Origin: Bacteroidales bacterium
GTDB lineage: Bacteria; Bacteroidota; Bacteroidia; Bacteroidales; ML635J-15
Reading direction: 5' to 3'
Assembly (NCBI GenBank): GCA_016937855.1
Contig: JAFGVU010000015.1
Coordinates: forward strand, 1-49,451
DNA length: 49,451 nucleotides
The notes under the pieces are model-generated. The model saw only the letters and a list, made by a program, of their open reading frames with translations, did not search any database and was not told the DNA's origin. The position numbers and the translations under genes were made by a program. Positions within the stretch are counted from its first letter, which is position 1, and each line of letters starts with the position of its first letter. Shown one piece after another: positions 1 through 11,500 of the stretch.

Positions 1-3000
1 CCATCTTGGAATTGAAACGTAAGATTTGTTAGGTGGGAAGGTGAAACAGAGTTCTTATAATCGTACCATCTTGGAATTGAAACGTAAAGGACTACGGAGC
101 GATGCACTGTCAACCGATCTTATAATCGTACCATCTTGGAATTGAAACTAGATGATTTGCGATATCTTCTATTGTAAACAAGCCCTTATAATCGTACCAT
201 CTTGGAATTGAAACTAAGTATGAGATTTGAATGTTAATATTAGATGTTGCTTATAATCGTACCATCTTGGAATTGAAACCCAAAAGTACCACAAAACTAT
301 GCAACTAACTCAACTTATAATCGTACCATCTTGGAATTGAAACCACTTTTCAGTAGCATCAGGGCTATCTGAAATTGACTTATAATCGTACCATCTTGGA
401 ATTGAAACAAAAAACGCCACTTTGAGCGACGTTTTTTCGGTAGCTTATAATCGTACCATCTTGGAATTGAAACATTTGTAACGAAACAGCTCATTTATTG
501 CCAATACCTTATAATCGTACCATCTTGGAATTGAAACTAAAACAATACTGCTTTGCTTTTCTTAACAAATCCTTATAATCGTACCATCTTGGAATTGAAA
601 CAATTTTAAAAAATGGAATCAATAGACAGAGTTAGACTTATAATCGTACCATCTTGGAATTGAAACTGATTAAGAGAATCAGAAAAATGTTTGAAAACAA
701 ACTTATAATCGTACCATCTTGGAATTGAAACCTTATTATACATGCTTCAGTGAGCTCGGATGAATACTTATAATCGTACCATCTTGGAATTGAAACTCGT
801 TATTGGTTTTATAACCGCTGTCAAAACTCATCTTATAATCGTACCATCTTGGAATTGAAACACGTAATGAATGCAATTGTTCATCTGTTGGATGCTCTTA
901 TAATCGTACCATCTTGGAATTGAAACAGAAATATCATCAATTTGATTGACTTGATATATAGCTTATAATCGTACCATCTTGGAATTGAAACGAGATTGTT
1001 GATTATACTCTGCTTTACGAGTAAGCTTATAATCGTACCATCTTGGAATTGAAACACGTAATGAATGCAATTGTTCATCTGTTGGATGCCTTATAATCGT
1101 ACCATCTTGGAATTGAAACTGCTTTGTGTTTCTTTTAGAATATCGTCATAATCTCTTATAATCGTACCATCTTGGAATTGAAACTAAAATTAGTTGAGAC
1201 ATTTGCGTTTCTGCCCTTTCTTATAATCGTACCATCTTGGAATTGAAACTTCTCCAAATTAGTCAACATGCTTTCTAGGTCTTCTTATAATCGTACCATC
1301 TTGGAATTGAAACCAGGTTTTGAAAATTGCGAATCTCTCGTTTGAGCTCCTTATAATCGTACCATCTTGGAATTGAAACATCTTCGCAATAAATAAGTTT
1401 TTTTGCAGTTCCGAAGCTTATAATCGTACCATCTTGGAATTGAAACGACAAATGCAATTATATTATTCTCGGTTTTGTTCACTTATAATCGTACCATCTT
1501 GGAATTGAAACATTCGAGAATGCTTCCATTATTGTTTCCTCAAATCTTATAATCGTACCATCTTGGAATTGAAACTTGTCTCCGTAGTAGAATATTTGAC
1601 CTTTATATTTACTTATAATCGTACCATCTTGGAATTGAAACTTCCTAAAACTTCATACTTAGCATTTCCCAACGTGCTTATAATCGTACCATCTTGGAAT
1701 TGAAACAAAAAAGAGGAAAACACTTTTAAGCAAACTATTGCTTATAATCGTACCATCTTGGAATTGAAACACGAGACCACAACCGATGCATTAGTTGAGG
1801 CTACCTTATAATCGTACCATCTTGGAATTGAAACTAACCCTAAAAGTGAATTATTTACAACAAAGGGGCTTATAATCGTACCATCTTGGAATTGAAACTA
1901 TTTTCGCATTGCCATGACAGCCGGTTGGGAATCTCTTATAATCGTACCATCTTGGAATTGAAACTCTTTAAAACCTATTCAGGAAATTTACAGACAATTT
2001 CTTATAATCGTACCATCTTGGAATTGAAACTGATAAATAAAATACTGGCTATAACCCGTGGTATAGCTTATAATCGTACCATCTTGGAATTGAAACAAAC
2101 AGCGTTAAAGCTGTGGGGAGATGAGGAGGATCTTATAATCGTACCATCTTGGAATTGAAACAAGTTATAAGAATTATGTTCTATCAAAAGTTGGGAACTT
2201 ATAATCGTACCATCTTGGAATTGAAACAAGAATCTAAAATCAAATTAAGTTCTTTTGTGTTGCTTATAATCGTACCATCTTGGAATTGAAACACGGCTAC
2301 AATTCATGTTTGCAAACTCATTTGAGCTTATAATCGTACCATCTTGGAATTGAAACTTAATAATATCAGGGAATGATGCAACTTGATCGGCTCTCTTATA
2401 ATCGTACCATCTTGGAATTGAAACCAGATTGAATCTTAATTGATTCTTTCTGAGGTTTCTTATAATCGTACCATCTTGGAATTGAAACGGGAAATTATAA
2501 TAAACGCCTTCATCCAAAATATTCTTATAATCGTACCATCTTGGAATTGAAACATTATCACGGATTTTGCAATTAAGATCAACGCATCTTATAATCGTAC
2601 CATCTTGGAATTGAAACGTGATAGCATCTAATTTACGTTTACGAAAATTGCCTCTTATAATCGTACCATCTTGGAATTGAAACATAGTTTTGTCGCAAGT
2701 GGTACTTGAAACAGGATGCTTATAATCGTACCATCTTGGAATTGAAACACAACACAACATGGAAAAGGTCGTGCAGTTGATTTCTTATAATCGTACCATC
2801 TTGGAATTGAAACAAAAATGATTTAAACACATCGTATCTTTTGACATCTTACTTATAATCGTACCATCTTGGAATTGAAACTACAAAGGAACGAAAACTT
2901 TTGAAAGTGCAAAAACTCTTATAATCGTACCATCTTGGAATTGAAACCGCGATGGAATCGCGCGGTAGCTGCCCTACGCTCACTTATAATCGTACCATCT

Positions 3001-5034
3001 TGGAATTGAAACTCTGATAAGTGTTTTTTAAATCCATTACCTAAATGCTTATAATCGTACCATCTTGGAATTGAAACATCTTTGACCTTATCGATAAATT
3101 TAGGTTTTGGCTCACTTATAATCGTACCATCTTGGAATTGAAACGGAATAGCTCCAGCAATTGCTTGAGTCGCATTCCTCTTATAATCGTACCATCTTGG
3201 AATTGAAACGGAGGAAACAAAAATATAAAACCATGGGACGGAAAACTTATAATCGTACCATCTTGGAATTGAAACTAACCACGCACTCCTAATTGATACA
3301 AATCTTTTATCTTATAATCGTACCATCTTGGAATTGAAACATATTTAACAATGTATTGTTTAACATTCTGAATTACTCTTATAATCGTACCATCTTGGAA
3401 TTGAAACTTATATAGCGCTAAAGAAGATATTCCGCTTGCATCTCTTATAATCGTACCATCTTGGAATTGAAACAAGGTAAAACCGTTAAAATCTTTAAAT
3501 TGTTTAGCTTATAATCGTACCATCTTGGAATTGAAACATAAAAATAGGACACCATAGCGAAAGGAGGCACAGGCTTATAATCGTACCATCTTGGAATTGA
3601 AACACTATTCGTTTGAGAAAATAGGGAGTGTTTATAATCACTTATAATCGTACCATCTTGGAATTGAAACCGCATATACTCCCATTCAAAGCACAAAAGC
3701 CAATTGCTTATAATCGTACCATCTTGGAATTGAAACTCAATAACATTATAGCTCCATTTCGTGCTTGATAACTTATAATCGTACCATCTTGGAATTGAAA
3801 CCTCATTTTTAGATCTTTTCCATTTAACCAATTATACTTATAATCGTACCATCTTGGAATTGAAACTTTATAATTTTTTAATTTTTTATCATGAAAGAAC
3901 ACTTATAATCGTACCATCTTGGAATTGAAACCTGTTTTATATATAAGGTTATGGTGCGTTTTTATTACTTATAATCGTACCATCTTGGAATTGAAACACA
4001 GAAACGATAAAAGACAGTATCTACATCGAAACCTTATAATCGTACCATCTTGGAATTGAAACTTAGCTAAAAACTCCCTCATTGCTTTATATGCACCCTT
4101 ATAATCGTACCATCTTGGAATTGAAACTAGCAAGTATCATACTCCCACAAGTTCCCTTGACCTTATAATCGTACCATCTTGGAATTGAAACGGGATTGGA
4201 GGTATGGCATCTAAATTTGTTGCAGCTTATAATCGTACCATCTTGGAATTGAAACGTTATTAAAGCAAGTTGAAGTAAACAAACAAATTACTTATAATCG
4301 TACCATCTTGGAATTGAAACGTATATATCGTCCTTTTCTTGTTGCCTGTTCAGCCTTATAATCGTACCATCTTGGAATTGAAACGTTGAAGTTATCGTTG
4401 CTAAATACAATAGCTGGTACTTATAATCGTACCATCTTGGAATTGAAACCATGCACTATACAGCGTGTTATGCAATCGACTTTGCTTATAATCGTACCAT
4501 CTTGGAATTGAAACATCTTTTAAAACATCTTCTTCAACGTCTAATTCTCTTATAATCGTACCATCTTGGAATTGAAACATATGTAACACTTGCAAGGATA
4601 ACCCAAAGCAAACTTATAATCGTACCATCTTGGAATTGAAACTTGCTTATACACGGTGTTATGTGCCGTTTTTATTCTTATAATCGTACCATCTTGGAAT
4701 TGAAACATAAAATATCCAATGTTCGGTAAATTTGGGATTCCACTTATAATCGTACCATCTTGGAATTGAAACAGGAGATTGAAAAATTAGGGGCGTTGTT
4801 TACCGATTACTTATAATCGTACCATCTTGGAATTGAAACTACTCTCTATGAAGTTCAAATTATTGACTATAAACTTATAATCGTACCATCTTGGAATTGA
4901 AACACTTATAATGTCATAATTATGTCAGATCTTTACAAGCTTATAATCGTACCATCTTGGAATTGAAACCTTGAAGGCAGGACAAAAGGCGACAGGAAAA
5001 GCACCTTATAATCGTACCATCTTGGAATTGAAAC
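1..5034 (+). CRISPR. CRISPR array, 78 repeats / 77 spacers, distal end
   Basis: A 30-nt repeat beginning CTTATAATCG and ending GGAATTGAAAC recurs with a period of 64-68 nt. By hand count there are 78 copies; the first is cut to its last 18 nt by the window edge, so the array continues to the left. Spacers are 34-38 nt, mostly 34-36. I saw no base change in any repeat, including the last one (5005-5034). The 3' ATTGAAAC end is typical of type I-B and some type III repeats, where Cas6 leaves it as the 8-nt crRNA handle; this sets transcription as left to right and puts the leader left of the window. The array stops 36 bp before the end of a convergent membrane-protein gene. No cas gene is in the window, so subtype is inferred from the repeat alone. 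Confidence 0.98.
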
Positions 5035-5070
5035 AGATAAATAATAGTAAAAAACTCATAAAACAAAATT

Positions 5071-6378
5071 TCAAAACAACATTCTCCTCACTCGCCCAAA
5101 CTTACCCCCTACTCTATTCCAATTAGTAATACCAAACAACATCACAACTAAAAAAGGTAGCGCAGGAGTTCGGTATCTTACAATTGAGCCGGTATTTGGT
5201 GTATATACACCCACTACAACATAAAGAAATAAAATAAACATGACACAAAACAATACATAGCGAATGGTTTTTGTATCGGGTTTTTTAAAGTAAATTATGG
5301 CAATAATTGCAAAAAAGCAGAACAAAACTATCTCTAAAAACGAAAAAAACATAAACGCAGAATTAACTTCACCCGGGAATGGTCGAAAAAAACTGTTAAG
5401 CAATCCCTCCGGAATGATTTTTATAAAACTTATCACATCGGGACTTAAACGAGTTAAATCGTATGTACTGCCTGAATCTTCCTGAAGTTCGATATAATTG
5501 ATAAAATCGTTTTGTTTACCCGACAATGTGGAGACAATATCATAACCTAAAATTTTTCCACTAAAGATTACCAAAATCGCACTCAGAGCAATTATCCCGG
5601 CAAAACTAATTATCTGATGTTTGATTTTCATCCTTTTACTAATAATCAAAAAGAAAACCGCAGGTAAAAATGCCGGCAAAACATAAACTTTTGATGTAAA
5701 GACTAATGAGCATGCCACTATAAAACCCAAAAGATGTAATAACCTGAATTTTTCGTCCATTCTAACTAAAAACCAAAACGCAAAACCAATTGCCAACATT
5801 GTTAGTCCTTCTTTCATTAAACCTGAAGTCCAAAACCAACATGAAGGAACTAAAAAAGCAGCGAATATCAGCAAATATTGATTAACCCTAATGACTTTAG
5901 CAAACGCTTTAAAAAGCGCAAAAGCACCTAAAAAAGACAAAAAAGCCATAATCACAATATGCACAAAGATATTACCTCCTGATATTAAACAAACTATCGC
6001 ATTAAAGCGCATAATTGTTCTATTGTCATTAAAAAGTCCGTAATTAAATTCGCGTGTCCAATGGTCGGCATTATCGTAATATTTTTGTAATTGAGGCTGA
6101 TCCCCCTGCACACCTGTCACAAGCCTGAGGTAGTCTCCAAAATTGTCATCAGCAGCATCGTATAATGCAAGTCCTCCACGATAAAACTTATGAATATCGG
6201 ACATTGCCGGATCATAATAATAGGTATAAACAGTATAAACTCCTATACCACCAATTATTTTGGCAGCAAAAAGCAGAACAAAAACATATTTTTTTATTCC
6301 ATTATGACGAAATAATTTGGAGAAAAAAATCCCTGCTCCTAAAATCAATGCTGTTATAATTGCTGCAAAAATATCCAT
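5071..6378 (-). CDS. Polytopic membrane protein, probably cell-surface glycan related
   Basis: The 435-aa protein has about ten hydrophobic helices, starting with an N-terminal segment and a second near residue 30, then a long soluble loop (about 55-125), then a cluster of helices to the C-terminus, which ends in a basic tail. This layout resembles polysaccharide polymerases or GT-C-like membrane proteins, but I see no signature that assigns a family. Its start overlaps the stop of the upstream glycosyltransferase gene as TAATG, so the two are probably translationally coupled and work in one glycan pathway. The 3' end lies 36 bp from the last CRISPR repeat. Function is inferred from context only. 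Confidence 0.8.
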   Translation of the reverse strand: MDIFAAIITALILGAGIFFSKLFRHNGIKKYVFVLLFAAKIIGGIGVYTVYTYYYDPAMSDIHKFYRGGLALYDAADDNFGDYLRLVTGVQGDQPQLQKYYDNADHWTREFNYGLFNDNRTIMRFNAIVCLISGGNIFVHIVIMAFLSFLGAFALFKAFAKVIRVNQYLLIFAAFLVPSCWFWTSGLMKEGLTMLAIGFAFWFLVRMDEKFRLLHLLGFIVACSLVFTSKVYVLPAFLPAVFFLIISKRMKIKHQIISFAGIIALSAILVIFSGKILGYDIVSTLSGKQNDFINYIELQEDSGSTYDLTRLSPDVISFIKIIPEGLLNSFFRPFPGEVNSAFMFFSFLEIVLFCFFAIIAIIYFKKPDTKTIRYVLFCVMFILFLYVVVGVYTPNTGSIVRYRTPALPFLVVMLFGITNWNRVGGKFGRVRRMLF

Positions 6379-7358
6379 TAGTCAAATTTATAAACACTTC
6401 GATGCATTTGATGCAAATATACCGGTTTCGTCTGATTAAGAGTATTCCCGGACAAAACTTTTTCATACTTCTCAAGATATCGCAAGGCCATTTTTCGAGA
6501 ATTAAACTCATCTACAGCATATTGAGAGATCATTTTGCGCTTAAAATAGTTCACATTTTTAATTGCATCAGCCAGATCGTCGCTGTTCGATGAAAGGAAT
6601 CCTGAGTTTTCGTTAACTAATTCGGGCAATGACCCGTATGGAGTTCCAAAAACCGGACAACCGAAATACATACTTTCTGTAATTGCCAGGCCAAAAGGTT
6701 CATCCCACAAAACCGGGAAAATTAACCCGCGCGACCCCTTTAACAGGTTAAACTTTTTGTTTCCGCCCACCATTCCATGAAAACCCACTTTAGGGTTAAG
6801 AGTAAAACGAAAACCCATTTTTAAATTTAACCTATAACCTCCGAGGACTTCGAGACGTTTCCTTGCTTTATTACAAACCAGCATTGCTCCCTTAAGATTT
6901 TTTACTCTCCAGGCAGCATTTGCAAGAAAGTGAAAATACTCATTTGTTTTAACAAAATCTGGCTTGCTGTAGTCGTCCCAATCTAAACCATTATAAACAA
7001 AACTCTCTGATCCATGACGTTGGGCGTGATTTTGTGAGACAAAAACAGTGTTTAAATCAAACTGTTGTCCGGGTGATGAATTTCCGTGAATTGTTGTAAT
7101 ATATGGTTTGGATATATTTTCTTTTACCGGGAAATTAAAGTGGACAATATCGGTTTCCTTAGGAATTTGAGAATCGAAAGACTCATTTGGATTTAAAATT
7201 TTGACATCAGCAAACCCACAAGACGAACCTTCTCCAACAAGAAAAGTGATATTATGTCCCATTTTTGCGAGCTCTTTGCCAAGGTACCAGATAACTCTCT
7301 CTGTCCCTCCGTAAAGCAGAGCAGGAATTTTTGATGGATTTACTATTGTGATGTTCAT
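6378..7358 (-). CDS. Glycosyltransferase, GT4-like (GT-B fold)
   Basis: The 326-aa protein has the GT-B layout. The N-terminal Rossmann half contains the acceptor-side glycine-rich loop LLYGGTERV (about residues 14-22). The C-terminal half carries the family 4 signature DEPFGLAITES (about 216-226), the E-x7-E motif that binds the nucleotide-sugar donor, followed by GTPYGSLPELV. It is slightly short for GT4 but both halves are present. It should transfer a sugar from an NDP-donor in the cytoplasm; donor and acceptor cannot be read. The downstream membrane-protein gene overlaps its stop codon by one base, pointing to a two-gene glycan unit. A weak -7-like element (TATCTTCG, 7363-7370) lies just before the ATG. 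Confidence 0.88.
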   Translation of the reverse strand: MNITIVNPSKIPALLYGGTERVIWYLGKELAKMGHNITFLVGEGSSCGFADVKILNPNESFDSQIPKETDIVHFNFPVKENISKPYITTIHGNSSPGQQFDLNTVFVSQNHAQRHGSESFVYNGLDWDDYSKPDFVKTNEYFHFLANAAWRVKNLKGAMLVCNKARKRLEVLGGYRLNLKMGFRFTLNPKVGFHGMVGGNKKFNLLKGSRGLIFPVLWDEPFGLAITESMYFGCPVFGTPYGSLPELVNENSGFLSSNSDDLADAIKNVNYFKRKMISQYAVDEFNSRKMALRYLEKYEKVLSGNTLNQTKPVYLHQMHRSVYKFD

Positions 7359-7524
7359 AGTGCGAAGATAAAAAAAAATGCGAAATCCTATAACCTCTTT
7401 TTGCTTTAGACATAATTCAATTATTTTGTACTATCCTAATCCGCATTAAAACGACAGTAAATGAAAAAGGCTAACCGCATATTTGCGAAAAGCCTAAGTG
7501 GTAACATTAAAACATTAAAACAGA

Positions 7525-8451
7525 TTATTCTTTAACAATCCTTTTTATTATCATATTTGAATTTGCGTGGTTAATTCTAACTACATAAGTTCCGGCAGGA
7601 TAATCAGAAATGTAAATTGAGAAATCAAAATCGCAGTATGTTTCACACATCATTTGGCCTGCTAAATTATATATCTCAATTCTTACATTATCTTCTACAC
7701 CATCGAAAAACAATTGTCCTGCATTTGGATTAGGATATACTGAGATATTTTCATAGTCAAATTGTGCGACATCCGAATTGTCAACAGTAACACTAACCGT
7801 CCAGTTTGCTGTTGATTGGTCTGCTCCTGTAACAACATAAATAACATCACTTGAATAATCATTTGCTGTTACTCCGGATTCCTGTTCAATAGAATTAACT
7901 TCTGCAGAAGCTCCGGGTGCAAGAACAAATGAAGGAATAAGGTTATTAACTATTGTGCCATGCTCAACTAATACGCTAATTGTTTTTGATGTGGAATTTA
8001 TTTCAGCCGTTGACACCTGCTCCTCTATAGTAAACTCGAGTATATCCGTTGAAGCATATTCTTCTGTATCAAACCAAATAAAAGGCGAATCTGCATCACC
8101 AATTATCCCATCAGATTCAAAAACCACTGTATTAGAAATCAATGTTTCATTTTCGGATTCATCAACAAATTTAAACTCAACTATTTCACCACTCGACTGG
8201 TTTGAATAAACTGTCAAATAGAACAGCTTAAACTCTCCTTCATCTTCTATAGGAGAACAAACACCGACGCAAACATCGTCAACAAATGCTCCGATATAAT
8301 TAGATGCATCATCCTCAATAGTTCCTAAAATAGAAACTTGTCCAACAATATTCATTGTAAACTCAAATTCAGCAGGATTAACAGACCAAGGCTGAGCATA
8401 GCCAATAAATGATATTGCTATTATAACCAAAACTAAAAATTGCTTTTTCAT
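7525..8451 (-). CDS. Secreted protein with type IX secretion (Por) sorting domain
   Basis: The 308-aa protein starts with a Sec signal peptide ending in GYAQ (cleavage about residue 20). Residues about 21-135 form a module with WSVNP, NIVGQVSI and DDVCVGV; the same module occurs near the C-terminus of the giant protein encoded just upstream (about its residues 2847-2960). A beta-rich domain with FVLAPGASAEV and TANWTVSVTV follows, of a type seen as Ig-like domains in Bacteroidota surface proteins. The last 75 or so residues are a type A sorting domain (VYPNPNAGQLFFDG, then PAGTYVVRI and a KRIVKE end), which targets the protein through the outer membrane by the Por system. It lies 73 bp downstream of the giant gene on the same strand. 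Binding function unknown. Confidence 0.88.
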   Translation of the reverse strand: MKKQFLVLVIIAISFIGYAQPWSVNPAEFEFTMNIVGQVSILGTIEDDASNYIGAFVDDVCVGVCSPIEDEGEFKLFYLTVYSNQSSGEIVEFKFVDESENETLISNTVVFESDGIIGDADSPFIWFDTEEYASTDILEFTIEEQVSTAEINSTSKTISVLVEHGTIVNNLIPSFVLAPGASAEVNSIEQESGVTANDYSSDVIYVVTGADQSTANWTVSVTVDNSDVAQFDYENISVYPNPNAGQLFFDGVEDNVRIEIYNLAGQMMCETYCDFDFSIYISDYPAGTYVVRINHANSNMIIKRIVKE

Positions 8452-8524
8452 ATGTGTTTCTTTTTAACCGGTGAGCGGTGACGGGTGGTAAATGCTTTAT
8501 TACATCTATCATCTGTCATCCTTT

Positions 8525-11500
8525 CTAGTTTTTAACTATCTTTATTAACTCTTCTTTTCCGTTATATTCTATTTTAAGCATGTAAACTCCATCGCTAAGG
8601 TTCTTATCAAGTCCAAGCTCATGCATTAAGTCAAGTTGATGCGAACCTTTTGTCAATTCAATTTGAGCAATGCTAATTTCTGTCCCTAATCCATTAAAAA
8701 GTTTAATTTGTACTTCCTGATCATTATTCAAATAGAAATTTAGATTAATATCTTTTCTAAATGGGTTTGGATAAACATCTGCAAATACAGAAGCATCTTC
8801 TTTACCAAAAGTCAGTAGCATTGGGTTATCCAAACTTCCTTCCATTTGATTTGATTTAAAACTGATTTTCTCATTTGCATACAACCCACCATAAAGAGTT
8901 TTTGCTTCAAAACGAATTGTTTCAGGAGCTATACTGTTTATAGTGATAAAGAATCTTACACTTCCATCTACAAGTTTTATTGGTTTTGCTTTACCACAAA
9001 CACCATTTTCATCATAAGCAAGAACATCGTATAATTCGGGATTCTCAAGTTCAAGCTCTGCAATTATAGTCATATTTTGTTCAGTTGCAGGAAGGTCAGA
9101 ATCATCATCCACTTCAATATATGTTTTGGATGTTACTCCAGAAGTATATTCTAAAACTCCGTCTGATGATGAATATAATATATAGCCTTTTCCTGGCTGC
9201 ATATATGTCAAACTACCAATCCAACCTTGAAGTTCGCTATAAACCGCAAACTGATACTGAGATTTAATTATATCATTATCACTTGGTGATAAACTTGAAA
9301 GTGCTTCCATAAGTGATTTTTGAACAGATAATGGATATCCAATCCAATTCCAACCTGTTGAAATAGGAATCTGAACAGTATCAGCAATAACTCTGTAACC
9401 AGACATACTAAAGGTTTGAGCATTACTTGCCTTTAACTTATAAGTTGACATAACATCCAGTGAAGTTAGAGATCCATGCCAATTTCCATTACTTCGATAG
9501 TGTGTGAAACTAGTCTGAGATTTCATTAAATCACGGTTGTAGGCATCAAAATCAGATAAAGCAATATTGATATCGTTAAAATCATCTGAATAAACATTAA
9601 AAGAAACCCAATTCCATCCTGAATTTATCGTAATATTCTGTTCAACATAATTCGTTACATTTATAGGTAATGGGTTTGATATACTACCATAAAGTTCATT
9701 TGCTTCAAACTCCAAACTTGGTGTTACATTTGCAAATATTTCTCCAGTACTTGCATCATAAACTCTAAATTCCATAGTTTCTCCATTACCATTAGCATAA
9801 GCGTTTAAGAACACAAGATATATATCCAAATTATCAAGATATTCAACATTTGCAACGCCACGACAAACATCATCAACAAAACAAGCAACAATATCTTCCT
9901 CATCGGTTGATAAAACATTACCAATACTCAATTGACCAATAATATTTGCAGTATTTAAATAGTCTTCTGGATTTACCGACCAATCAGGAGTGTGTCCATT
10001 GACTTTGACATTTATACCTAAACGTTCGTTATAGTCCATTGAAGCCACAAGATTAATATCTCTTTCGTACTCACCAATATTTAATTCTGGCTTAATAGTA
10101 ATTTCAATTTCCTCAACTTCCAGTGGTGTTAAATTTCCGCTTAATGGATTAACTTCCATCCAATCAGGGATATTTGTTATCTGATACGACTCATTTAATC
10201 CGCCTTTATTTCTAATATTTACTGTAATAATCGTTTCTTCTTCAACAAACTTTTCTATTTCGAGTTCCTGAAGATCCCAAACAACATTATTCCTATCAAT
10301 AAAAGCCGGCCAGGTAACAGTTGAAGCTAAAACATTATTATGTAAATCTTTTACTCCACTTATGGAGATATCCAAAATCTGATTTTCAATTTCATTATCA
10401 TCAACATTGGGTGAAATAATTACCTCATCATCACTAATAACAATTGTATGCGGTATTAAAATCTCAGGTCTTTGAAGCTTCATGTTTGGAGTCTCAGATG
10501 TAAATACATTAACCGGCAACAACGTATCTCCGGCAACACCAATAGTATCTAGTGTAAAGTTTCCTGAATTTTCATTTGATATTGAAGGATCCTCAATTGT
10601 TACGTCCTCGAATGGGAAATAGCCTTTTAATCCGGGCTCGTCACCTGTAAGGGTATAATTCATATAACGTTGAATCTGATCCTGAGTTCTGGCAGCATTC
10701 CACACTCTGATTTCGTCCATTTGTCCAGTCATATATTGATCATAATAATCAATCATTGCAAGATTATACCAACGAGCTCCTGCAACAAATTGAGAAGCTC
10801 CAAAGCCTTCGAAGTTTGTCGGACTTTCTGTTTCAACGAGGTTACCATCAAGATAAATACTCAAATAACCTATTCTGTTTAGCGAAAGTGCAAAATGATG
10901 CCATGAATTATCGAGATATTGTTCTGCGGAAACTGCGACAGAATTTCCGTTATTTGAGATAATTATTTCCTCGTCAGACGTTGCTGTGATATTCCATCCA
11001 TGTTCGTTAAAGTCATTTTCTAAATATCCATTAGAAATAAGTGCAACATCTGAAGCAGGGCTAGCTAATTTAAACCAAAACTCAATTGTAAAGTCAGCTT
11101 GGTCGGAGTAAACCATTGAGCCAGCCGGTACCGGGAAACAATTATTGCCTTGCAGATCAAGTGCTTTTCCATCTCTTGATACGTGCCATGTTCCGTTCAT
11201 CTCGGCATTACGACCAAATGCAATATCTTTTGCATAATCACCACTTGCTTCATTTAAAGGCCATAAACTATATAGTCCTTCTTCGTATCCATTTAATATC
11301 TGTCCCTTTTGAGCAGATATTTCGGTTGTCTGACGTGCATAATTCCAGATTCTCATCTCATGAATATTACCATAAAATGCAGAAGCATCTTCGGGACAAT
11401 AAGCTACGTACATGATTCCCTCAAGAGAAAAATACATATCAAATTCCTGCACTTCGGGAGATCCACTGGCGCCGCTTAAAACAAGCATTGTCATTTGAGG

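Noticed and set aside
3210-3245. A spacer with GGAGG and ATG, like a ribosome binding site and start codon
   Set aside because: The gap is 18 nt, too long for a normal site, and a spacer need not keep gene signals.
881-4595. Several open frames inside the CRISPR array with repeated SIPRWYDYK and FQFQDGTII peptides
   Set aside because: They are the CRISPR repeat read in different frames; there is no start signal and the length simply follows the repeat period.
4904-4939. A spacer that begins with CTTATAAT, like the start of the repeat
   Set aside because: Only 8 nt match, in AT-rich sequence, and the following bases differ; not a degenerate repeat.
8452-8524. A GGTGAGCGGTGACGGGTGG-type G+C-rich repeat between the two type IX cargo genes
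   Set aside because: The units are too short and imperfect to call a repeat family, and no terminator or promoter is clear.
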